From contig CM037472.1 of assembly GCA_021014325.1 (NCBI GenBank), positions 682,001-746,000 on the forward strand: 64,000 nucleotides of DNA. Reading direction: 5' to 3'. Made by a program: the position numbers and the translations under genes. The DNA is from Plazaster borealis. Taxonomy: Eukaryota; Echinodermata; Asteroidea; Forcipulatida; Labidiasteridae. Below, one piece after another: positions 54,801-64,000 of the stretch (the stretch's first letter is position 1; each line of letters starts with the position of its first letter). Under the pieces are notes generated by a model, which worked only from the letters and a program-made list of their open reading frames with translations, had not been told where the DNA came from and ran no database searches.

Positions 54801-55395
54801 AGGCTGAAAACTTTGCATACAGGTATGTCGCATATTTTAACTTACTGGGTTTATTTAAATGTTGGATGGTTTGAAGTCCTTTCTATACTTTAGCAAGAAC
54901 TCATTTAGTTTGAGTATAAAACATCCCCGAAAATCATTTGATTGGTGATGTTTTGTTTCTTATTGTCAGTAAAATAACTTCCGATAAACTATTTCCAATC
55001 AATCGATAAATTGTAAAATTAATATGGCACCATTCTAAAAGTTATAACTCAGTCTTCATTGCTCTATACATCAAGTTCCGATAAAAGGTTGCCATAAAGT
55101 TCACTTAAGAATGCAAACTGTTTAAACAAGTTTCTCTTCTTGTTATTCAAATAAATGAACCGATTTAATTGGGCACTTTTTGATGCTATTCTGAATGATG
55201 TTCTCTTCTATATTTAGACTTGAACTGAACGGACACAGAAGACGACTCTCTTGGGAGGCCACACCCCGCTCCATCCATGAAGGCGTGGCCGCAGCCATTA
55301 TGAACAGTGACTGTCTTGTCTTTGACTCCAGCATTGCCCAACTTTTTGCTGAAAATGGCAACCTTGGCATCAATGTAACCATCTCGATGTGTTAA
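51896..55395 (+). CDS. siah: SIAH-type RING E3 ubiquitin ligase, 4 coding exons, 278 aa
   Basis: Coding exons: 51896-52091, 52599-52868, 54630-54822 and 55218-55395, all joined in phase with canonical GT-AG sites (837 nt including TAA). The acceptor ctcctatgtag at 51874 precedes the ATG by 21 nt. Residues 27-62 form the C3HC4 RING ([33 protein letters not shown]). Residues about 66-150 hold the two SIAH zinc fingers ([13 protein letters not shown]). The rest is the beta-sandwich substrate-binding domain, with family-invariant segments such as [20 protein letters not shown] and [14 protein letters not shown] at the C-terminus. SIAH proteins transfer ubiquitin to substrates for proteasomal degradation and bind degron-bearing partners. 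The length is close to the ~282 aa of human SIAH1. A 10-residue insertion lies in the first zinc finger. Identification is very secure. Confidence 0.97.
52667..52696 (+). repeat. In-frame 15 bp tandem duplication inside the SIAH zinc finger
   Basis: Two 15-nt units (TCAGGAACACCCGCC and CCAGGAACACCCGCC) encode [10 protein letters not shown] between the first two cysteines of the SIAH zinc finger. The spacing becomes C-x16-C instead of the usual C-x6-C. Confidence 0.9.
53000..53375. repeat. Intronic minisatellite, ~120 bp unit x ~3
   Basis: Units share 'atggtcagacagtaggag', 'gtagatgcattcacca' and 'gcaggctggcatagttta'. It lies in the intron between SIAH coding exons 2 and 3. Confidence 0.85.
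54117..54140. repeat. (TG)n microsatellite
   Basis: About ten TG dinucleotides in the SIAH intron 2/3 region. Nothing else is recognisable between 53.4 and 54.6 kb. Confidence 0.95.
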
Positions 55396-57246
55396 GTGAT
55401 GGTAACAGGTGGCAAGATGGACTCATTAAATGAGACTAATTAAGGGATGTATTCCCCAACCATCCAGAGTTCATGTGAAAGGCAGTTACAGCTTTCCATT
55501 CTCATACTTCATGCATCTCTTGCAAATGCAAAACTGAAGTTTACCTGCAACCTCAAATCTCATACTGGATCAATGCATATATGAAGGAAAGTGTAAAGTC
55601 TCCATATTGGAATATTGTTGTCACAGTGTTCTGCTACTCGATCAGCAGTGACAGAAACTTCTCAACAAGAGCTATGAAGATAAAAGGCCAACTGAATATG
55701 GAAATACCTGTTGAATTGACATGAAAATATTCGTATGGAATACTAGGATGGAGTGTATGGTGAAGCTGTTCAGAAATGTCTAGACATGTCTAGTTTGAGT
55801 GCAGCTACCTCTGCTTTCTGTGACTGGATTCAGACTGGATGTATCGACAGCCTGTGCTGTTTTTCAAAGCCAAACAAGGATGGCGATGACGACAAGCAAC
55901 CAACAACAATGTGGCCTTTATGATAATGAGGAACTGGCCATGACCCATACTTCTTGTGAAAACCACAGGATAAATATAGTGGATTCAGTCCATGATGGAA
56001 TGTTCACCTATAGTGACAATGTAAGTGAACATTGACAGTAACAGCTATGACATGAGTGTGAATAATTGTACAGAAACCCACCAAGACTAATGACAAGGAG
56101 ATTGTCAAGGTGAATAAGGAAGCACCTTATCAAAGATTGGTGTACTTCTTGATAAATATAGTAATTAAAGTGAAATATAGTCTTCACCAAACTGCACTAT
56201 TTTTTGTTTTGTTTCAATGAATCCAAAGGGAATTTTTTGAATATAAACATCCAACCAACATTGCAATTGTGATGTTTATGTAGTTTTAAGCTTAGACGTT
56301 ATTGTTCATATAATATACATGATATGGAAGGCTCTTTCATGCCAGATCTGATCTGCACAATTTGATTACAATTATATGAAATTTCTAATGAAAATCTCAG
56401 GTTCAGTTTGACATAGGGAAGATACAATTTAGATTCAGATTCAAGAAGAGTTGTACATGCAATGCCCAAGGTCAAAGTTCATAAATAAGAGGCTGTGTAC
56501 AAATGGATCATGCAAGTCTTGTGCATATTGAAACATTTATGGGAACTATGAGTTATCAAACATTTTGCTTTAATATGTGGAGCAAACAAAATCATACGCT
56601 TTTTACGTTTGAATATGTGCAAGACTTGCACAGTGTATTGACAGCTTTGGCTGTGGCTATGGCTAGATTGTTGCTTCTTCCAGTACTTCAGCATTGTACG
56701 TAAAGCCAGTAGCCGTAGCCATTGCCTTAGATGTTGTTTACTACAATGGTAAATGTTGTAATTAGGAAGATGCAGTAATCTAGCCGCAGCTTGAGCCATT
56801 ATTTGCAAAATGGTTGAAGATATAACCAAGAATCTTGTAGATATTTCTGTCACACGTTGCGCTGATGCTGATGAGCAATGATCACCATTCCAATACAAAC
56901 TGACAGATCAAACCTGCATAGTGCTACTCACCTTGGTACATGCAGCTCACTATTGATACACGGTGACAAGTGTGCTTGTAATTATTTGTACAATGTGTTT
57001 GCATAATGTTAGGATGTGACATATGACATTCACTTCACTAACTTACACACCAAGCGTGAGACTATGCCCTTAAAAGACAAACCAAAGAAAAGCTAGTCTT
57101 TTTACAAGATGCTCACACCTAAAATAAAACCAATGACATGTGCGAGGCATTGCATCATTCATGTGAATGGATCTGATAGCAAGTTGTCTAAATGGTGAAT
57201 AAAGACTTGCATCAAGACTACAGAACACTCTGAAGTACTATATACC

Positions 57247-57391
57247 AGGCCTGCTCCGTTTTTGAAAGGGCAAGGGCACCAAGGTGTTTTCTCCTTGAGG
57301 AAAGTTGTATATTTCTAGAGGAACATTTCCAGGGGCACCAAGGCAGTGTCCAGGGGCAATGGATGAAGTTGCCTCCGTGAAGTATCAGGCC
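57247..57391. mobile_element. MITE of the 'CAGGCCTG' family
   Basis: It contains 'aggggcaccaaggcagtg', 'aggggcaatggatgaagttg' and terminal 'ccaggcctgctcc' / 'tatcaggcctg'. A GGGCCC MITE abuts it directly. Confidence 0.6.
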
Positions 57392-57590
57392 TGGGCTCAA
57401 TTTCATAGAGCTGCTTACATGTAAGCAGAAAATATAGCTTAACAATTTTCTGCTAAGCAGAAATGAGCAGGGTACCAGTCACAAATTGTACATGTGACAT
57501 GGTAGTTTGGCTGGTAACCTTATTCTGGTAAGCAAAATTGTATTGTGCTTAGCTACTTTTTGTGCTTAACAACTCTATGAAATTGGGCCG
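57392..57590. mobile_element. Palindromic GGGCCC MITE
   Basis: Ends read GGGCTCAATTTCATAGAGC and CTCTATGAAATTGGGCC. The body is typical of the family, in reverse orientation relative to most copies. Confidence 0.85.
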
Positions 57591-58953
57591 TGGTATACAC
57601 AAATCCTCTGCAAAGAACAACTCTGGTTGTAATTCACAATAGAATTGGGTGTGTATACTGAATATGCAGGTTAAACTGTGGTGAAGGTTAGATCCTGCTG
57701 GCTTGTGAATATAGCATTATCCAACACACATTGTTGTCACTTTCATTGCAAGCTTTGTACACAAAGCAGCGTTGGTCTATAAAATATAAAGATCTAACAT
57801 TGGCAATTTTTTTTTTCAAAAATGTCGGATGTATACAATTTGAATGAATGGACATTTTTGTGTTGAATGCTGTACAAAATTGACAACATTGTACTCTTTT
57901 TATAGCATGCTGCCATTTTACATTTGGCATGTAAACTGTGCCCCAAATTTCTCTCTTGTTGTAGAGAGGGAGGTAAGATACCAGACATTACCATTGACAA
58001 GATAAATATTTACTTATTAATTATGCAAGAAGAAATGTCGCTCAAGTTTTATGACCTTTGAACCTCATTTATGTAACAGGCAATTTATTTCCAAGTTTTC
58101 GTTGAATCTGTGAAGTTGACTTCCGTGTTGAATTTTCATGTTATTTGGAACCAGTTTAGTGCTTGTTTCAAATGTGGTTAATAATTATGTCCACATGTCC
58201 TTTGGTTGTAATTGAACCTTGAAATTATGAGAATAATTACTGTTTAAAACATAATGTGGTGTTGAAATGTATTCAAGGTATAATAAAAGCTATATAGCTT
58301 AGACTGTGGGTCTCTTGTTTAATTTGTTAAACTCTAAAATATTTGAAAAACATGAAACTGTTTGAAACCTTTCCATATGAAACTGTTTGCTTCATAACCA
58401 AGAAGGAAACACTCCCAGAAAATAATTGAATGATTTGTTTTGATATTATGGTTGAGTGTTTTTGTTTCCTTGGCCTGGTTTATTGATAGTATTATCTTTT
58501 TACAGAATTCATGTATATGTATCACGTTGATGTGATCTCCATAATATGTTTTCTGGAAACAATAACACTAGAACATAATGGTATGTCAATAGAGGTCAAG
58601 TACCTTGTTCTGTTTCAACAATGCTATCCAATGTTTAAAAGCTTTGTACAGACCACACAGTCTTGCCATATTCAAACACAATTTTGAACGATGGCTTCCT
58701 AATCAATTAACATGAGAAAGAAACAATTTGCACGAGTCTTAAAGTTTGAATACGCACAAGTCTGTTTAAGTTTGGTATAAACATAGATCATCATAAAATA
58801 TTCTAGTATTGTCTGTAAGCAATGAATGTCTAATAAACAATGTCTGGCAATGTTTTGCTAAAGATACAAAACCTGTTACTAGAACATACAAATGTTTTGT
58901 TATCTTCAAAACATACATATTCCCATAATACGTGTGTTCACACGTGAATGTGT

Positions 58954-59149
58954 TAAGCCCGGTTCATACTTCCTGCGAATGCGAATGCAAAGCGAATTTG
59001 GACATCACTTTGACGTCACAGCTCTGTTTTCGCTGCGAATGTTTCGCAGGAGTTGAGCACAGGGCAATCCTGTGAATTGTTCGTTGCGAATTTGTGACGT
59101 CAACATTCATATCGCATTCGCATTCGCAGGAAGTATGAACCGGGCTTTA
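58954..59149. mobile_element. MITE with TAAGCCCGGTTCATAC ends
   Basis: TIRs of about 35 bp read AAGCCCGGTTCATACTTCC on the left and the complement GGAAGTATGAACCGGGCTT on the right, continuing into TGCGAATGCGAATGC. It is flanked by TA-like bases. The interior has CGCTGCGAATG and TGACGTCA repeats. Confidence 0.85.
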
Positions 59150-61920
59150 CAGTAATTACATTCTTACTTGAATATTTTCTTCCAATTTATTGCAAGTTCC
59201 CTTTAAATCTGTCTGGAAAATCTAGGTTCTTCATAATCAAAACTATTTTTTTTTTCACGGATGGGGTAGCAGCAGACAGGCTTTAAAATTGTTGGGTCCA
59301 CTTCACCGAAGGAAACAAGATAAAAAACAAAATGCTAAAAATTACTAGATGTTGCATAAAAAATGCAAAGCGGTTCAAGCAACGTACACATCACTGCCAT
59401 TATGGTGTTGAATTCAAATCATTCTCATTTGTTGTCTTTCATGTTGTATGATGACTAATGATGTTAATAGATTGTTCAAGTTTTAGGCAAATTCAAATGT
59501 TTGGTGATTTGGATTTATTGCTGAGACAATGCACTCGGAAATGTTCAAATACACGCCAGACTTGTGCAGTCTGTAGTACTCCGCACTAATAACGTCACTA
59601 TTGCTCAAAACACCCGGCTGTCAGACAAACATTGCACCACTTCTGCGATCACTGCATCCTCTATGCGCCAAACTGCACTAGTAGTATAGTCAGTACACGA
59701 GTAAACATAAAACTTGAACATGTATGTGCGCATATGCTGGTGAAATTTGACACGTTTGTCAGATCCGGGCACTTGGCTTCTATTTTTAGCATTAGTGCGG
59801 AGTGCTATTACAGTGTGACAATGTATGTATAGCAGTCATCCGTTGTTTGTATCCATTTCAAGGCCATCTATTATGGGGTTTTTGTTTAATGTTGGGGTTT
59901 TTTTCCATTTCAGTCATTTTTGTAATTTCATTCCTCAAAAAGGAACTGAATGCTGCCAGGGGTTTTCTTGTTGATGAAACTAAACTTTGGTCAATTATTC
60001 ATTCATTTTATTAAGTATTATTAAATGAAAAGCCAAGCATATAAGATTTTTTTTGTTTTTCTTTTTTTTTGGACACTTAGTCACTCACACAAATGTTCCC
60101 ATATACATGTACATGTTCACGTATACTAGTTTATTTCATGTATGAAGAAATTCCATTTTTGAAATGACTTGCTCACTATCCGATCACACAAATGGAGGAG
60201 AAAATGTTCGCACCTATTTATTTTAATTTTCCCATGGAAATTAATCGTTCCTTAGTGAATTATAAATGTAAAGTGTATCATAGAAATGCTTGAGTTAGAG
60301 CAAAATTATATTTTGCCTGTTTTGACAAAAAATAAAATCAGTAAATTGAATCACCTTTGTCACATTTTGTAATTTTGTTCGTCTTCTAAAAAAAGTGTGG
60401 TATACATTGTTGGTTTATGGAAGAGTCCATTCTGTCTGAGCAAGGCAGTAAATTTCAATAGATATACCCTATAAGTTTGTAAACTCTGAAAATATTTTGA
60501 AAGAATTACTCATTGTTGAGAACAAAGCATTTAACAATGTTTTGTGATGTTTTTATAAATGTGCTTTTTCTTGGATTGGAAATACACAAGATCTACAACT
60601 TTGGATAATTGCATTTTGGAAGAAGAAAAAATCTAAATGATTAGTACTGACTTTTTAAAAATGTCATATTATATTTGTAATAATCACAAAAGTTAATTTG
60701 ATGGTCCTTGGAAAGAAATCGTTCCCTGTTCAAGTGTGTGACCATCACACTTCAAACCAATAGTTATAGAACTGGAGGGCGGACAAAACCATGTGACACA
60801 CAGCCCACCAAGAAGCATTTTGACCATTGAGAAAATGGCGCTGACCCATCGTATAACACAGGTCACACACCAGTTCACACATTTTGTAAGTGGACACCTG
60901 TGTAATATTTACCCATAGGGATTTGTGCCCATCACGCTACATACGAAGTGTGGACCTGAGAACAAAAGAGGTCCACATAAAGTAGGGACTTCAAACACTA
61001 TGTGGACTAACACATGTCCACACAGTGTTTTTTAGAATAGAACAAAGGAATGTCCACAGAGTGTATGCAACCCAGAGCTGTGTGGGACAGCGCGGTTATG
61101 TGTGTGTAATAATGAGAGCTCCCTCTTTAGTTGTATTACATAATGTAACCCTGTTTTCAAACCATGGTTACTGCACTTAGTACCACTTAGTATATCAAAA
61201 AATACTTTTAAAAAAAAGCATAATGCGAGGCCCCAGGCCAACATCTGGAACTTCTCAGAAACAGTGAAATGGCATTAAATGAGAAAGCATCAGAACCATG
61301 ACCCTTTGATGGCTTAACGTTCTATATGTTGAGATATATATATTTGAAAGCTTGTATTTCTTATCTATTTGATGAGCAAATAAAGCCAGTTTTGAGTTAT
61401 GGCAGAGAGTGCTTAGGTTTGGCATTTATGAGCGTCGCATAAAATGATGTCCGAGTTGAAAACCTAGATCTGAATTCTTACATGACCTTGGTAACCCAAA
61501 CCAGACTTATGGACAATTTCAATGGCTGGTTCATTCTACCCTAATGTCAACTCCATCTGCTACTGTTTCCACAATCTATCCCCGCTAGCATTAATATGCC
61601 CCACAGTTAAGGGGTGATGATTTACATGTGACAAATTATTTTTAAAGAACATGTTTAGATGGCTGTGGCCAAACTGATGATTGAACTACATGAACTACAT
61701 GAACTCAATGGTACTCTCACTGGACACACATTCCAGTCGTCTCATAAATTAAAGCACGAGCAAATGGTTTAACAATGTTGCTTATATTTTTGTACTTTTT
61801 GTACTAAATTTCAGTGTTAAACCCTGTTGTAGAGGGGGGGGGGCAGAGGGCCTGGTTGGTGGTGGGTTTGGCAGGGAGTGGGTGTGTCAAGCTTTCTTTA
61901 CAACAATTATTAATGTTTTA
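59150..61920. other. Intergenic stretch without recognisable genes
   Basis: I see no supported coding exon on either strand. An AATAAA at about 61379 is isolated. A 'gtggaca' repeat-rich segment at 60890-61070 may be a decayed element. Confidence 0.4.
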
Positions 61921-62590
61921 GCGTTGGTCTTTTTAACGACAAGTAGAGTATAGTGTTCGAGATCACAACAACAGCTCTTCTCAGAGCCAACACTCCTCCC
62001 AAAAGAGATTTACACACGGTTGTATCTGCTATTAAAAATTACTTCCTATTATCCACTAGGGCTTTTGAGGCAACTAATATAATGTAAACAAATTGTGGAA
62101 CTTAAGTGACTTGTGTTCCTAAAAATGTGTTCTTAATCACCAACATTATTTGTGGCCTGTATTACAATGAATGCCTTGAAAACAAAAATTCATAATTACC
62201 ACCCAAAATAAATTGGTGTTTGGTCACATTCTGAAATACCTGTTCTTCTCAAAAAAAATATCATCAAATTAACTTAAAAAGTATACATCCTCACACAATA
62301 CATGCAACCTCCTGATTGGGAGGTTCTCTGGGCATAGAACCCAGGCTATAAACCCATTTGGGGGATTTTTAATATATTTTTAGTGTTAAATTGCCTCCTG
62401 GTCCCAAGAAGACCGACCGTCCATAGAGAATCAACAAAATAATAATGAACCACAAAATAAACAGAATTATAGTGAGGCATGCATGTATGTAAGATAATTG
62501 TTCAAGGCTTGCACTCGCACGTCCACCTCTCTTTTCAGCAGCGATCAACGCCCATGTTTTCTATCTTAACAGTGAGCAAATCATACAACG

Positions 62591-62965
62591 TTAAAGGCAC
62601 CGTACACGTTTGGTAATTACTCCACACAAAAAAATAGCATAAAAACTTACTTGGTAACGAACAAGAGAGCTGTTGATAATATAAAACATTGCGAGAAACG
62701 ACTCCCTCTGAAGTTACGTAGTTTTTGAGAAAAAAGGTAATATCTCACTGAAATATTTTAATTTGAAAAAGACTTCTGGCCAGTCTTTTTCAGGCATCTG
62801 AAAGCACACAAATTTGTGCAACAAGGGTGTTTTTTCTTTCATTATTTTCTTGCAACTTCAATTGAGCCCAAATTTTCACAGGTTTGTTATTTTATGCATA
62901 TGTTGGGATACACCAAGTGAGAATACTGGTCTTTGACAATTACCAAACGTGTCCTGTGCCTTTAA
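62591..62965. mobile_element. TTAA-flanked MITE, well-preserved copy
   Basis: It runs from TTAAAGGCACCGTACACG to CGTGTCCTGTGCCTTTAA with long inverted ends (GTTTGGTAATTAC at each end). TTAA on both sides marks the target duplication. This is the best reference copy of the family in this window. Confidence 0.85.
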
Positions 62966-63059
62966 CCACCTGTATCTTAAGGGGTTGAAATACAAATGGA
63001 AAATGAGAGTATGTATTCCGACAACTCAAACCTGGATAATAAACAAAATCTCTTATCTC

Positions 63060-64000
63060 AACTTAAATTCATCTTTATTCAGAGACAAAATTCACACAAT
63101 CTAATTAATAAGGAAATATGAGAATGAATTCACTCTTAACGGAGTGAATTCCAGTGCTTCCAGGGATACATCCAGTTTAATGTATTATTATTGTACCCTT
63201 GTCGTTCTTCAAACAGTATGCAACTTTATAATAATAAAATAAGAGGAAACAATTTGGACATAAATATTGTTAAAATGTTTTTTTGTTTTCTATGGCATCG
63301 ACAAATCAAGGAAAAACGAGGAAATCAGCTAATCTGCTGAGAAGTAGCATGCCTGTATAAACATTTATCAGTTAAACTCATTAACACTACTAATAGTACT
63401 ACATGACAAATGACAAACTTGGTAAATAAAAATAAAGAGTACTTCAGTGTTAACCATTATTGCAATATTTAATACAAAAAGTGGGTTATTCAAGAATTGC
63501 TATATCTTCATGCAAAAAATTGATTATCAAGACATCTTGCTTTCAAAAATATATAATTATGCTTTCAAATGGAAAAGTTTAGTACAAAAGATGGTAAAAT
63601 AGAACTGTTTTAAGTCATAATATTCATAACCTTTTTACCAAAATATATGTTGTCGTCTCATATAAAATGTTGTGTATCAAATTGAAAGACACACTAATTT
63701 CAAAATAATTGTTTCAACAAAAAGAAAATGTACACACAAGGAAAATAAACGAGTCTAAGTTAAGATTGAAAAAAAATATAAGAAGAATAACGGTCTAAGT
63801 TTTGGTTAAATCTTTTAAGTGCATGATAGGAAAACTCAATTAGCAATATTCCTATACAACTGAAGAGCGCCCTCTATAGCTCTCGCAGATATCAAACCCA
63901 TCCTAATTCTTGAAACTTTTCTTTATAAGTCTGTATAATGCATACACACTTCTTCTTTGGTCAAATTCACTTTACTCTCTAGCTATTAAATCAAAATATA
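63060..64000 (-). other. Possible 3' UTR of a minus-strand gene beyond the window
   Basis: TTTATT at 63073-63078, read as AATAAA on the minus strand, sits at the end of a stretch of unique-looking AT-rich sequence. No coding exon is visible, so this is only a suggestion from the signal. Confidence 0.2.

Larger units (their letters stand above)
55396..58300 (+). other. Probable SIAH 3' UTR / downstream region
   Basis: No new gene starts in this stretch. AATAAA signals lie at 57198-57203 and 58282-58287. The latter is followed by a GT-rich segment (agactgtgggtctcttgttt) and is the better candidate for the cleavage region. Two MITEs (57247-57391 and 57392-57590) would lie within the UTR if the distal site is used. 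Confidence 0.4.

Overview
This window is animal nuclear DNA: AT-rich, with short exons in canonical GT-AG introns, no operons, and dense dispersed repeats (tRNA-derived SINEs, a CR1/L2-type LINE fragment, many palindromic MITEs). The MITE and SINE families, together with the single SIAH gene, suggest a marine deuterostome. My best guess is an echinoderm, probably a sea star. That is inference from remembered repeat families, not from a search.

Layout. (1) 3.5-22.7 kb, minus strand: one 18-coding-exon gene (about 847 aa) that I assembled by hand from splice sites and codon phase. It joins an N-terminal hemingway/CFAP97-type domain to a complete but degenerate four-repeat annexin core, followed by a basic/proline-rich and then an acidic tail. 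Its introns are full of SINEs and MITEs. (2) 22.7-31 kb: no supportable gene; MITEs, hairpin repeats and low-complexity sequence. (3) 31.1-44.1 kb: a block of four neighbouring tandem-repeat arrays. The array at 33.3-35.3 kb is the most unusual. On the minus strand each unit looks like a 51-54 nt exon plus a 74-86 nt intron with a GTAAG donor, a TACTAAC-like branch site and a pyrimidine-CAG acceptor. Seven consecutive units share a single open frame encoding a 17-18 aa repeat. The others are a proline/arginine-type minisatellite (31.1-32.2 kb), a roughly 120-150 bp array with repeated donor-like sites (35.8-37.9 kb) and a 344/162 bp satellite (38.95-44.1 kb). (4) 44.1-51.8 kb: repeats and the probable 5' region of the next gene. 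(5) 51.9-55.4 kb, plus strand: a four-coding-exon SIAH-type E3 ubiquitin ligase (278 aa) with intact RING, zinc-finger and substrate-binding regions and an unusual 10-residue insertion in the zinc finger. (6) 55.4-64 kb: probable SIAH 3' UTR, MITEs, and possibly the 3' end of a minus-strand gene lying beyond the window.

The two confident genes have no evident functional link. CFAP97/hemingway proteins belong to cilia and flagella, so the fusion gene may encode a ciliary membrane- or microtubule-associated protein. SIAH is a cytosolic ubiquitin ligase. The strongest candidates for something new are the hemingway-annexin fusion and the tandem exon-intron cassette array.
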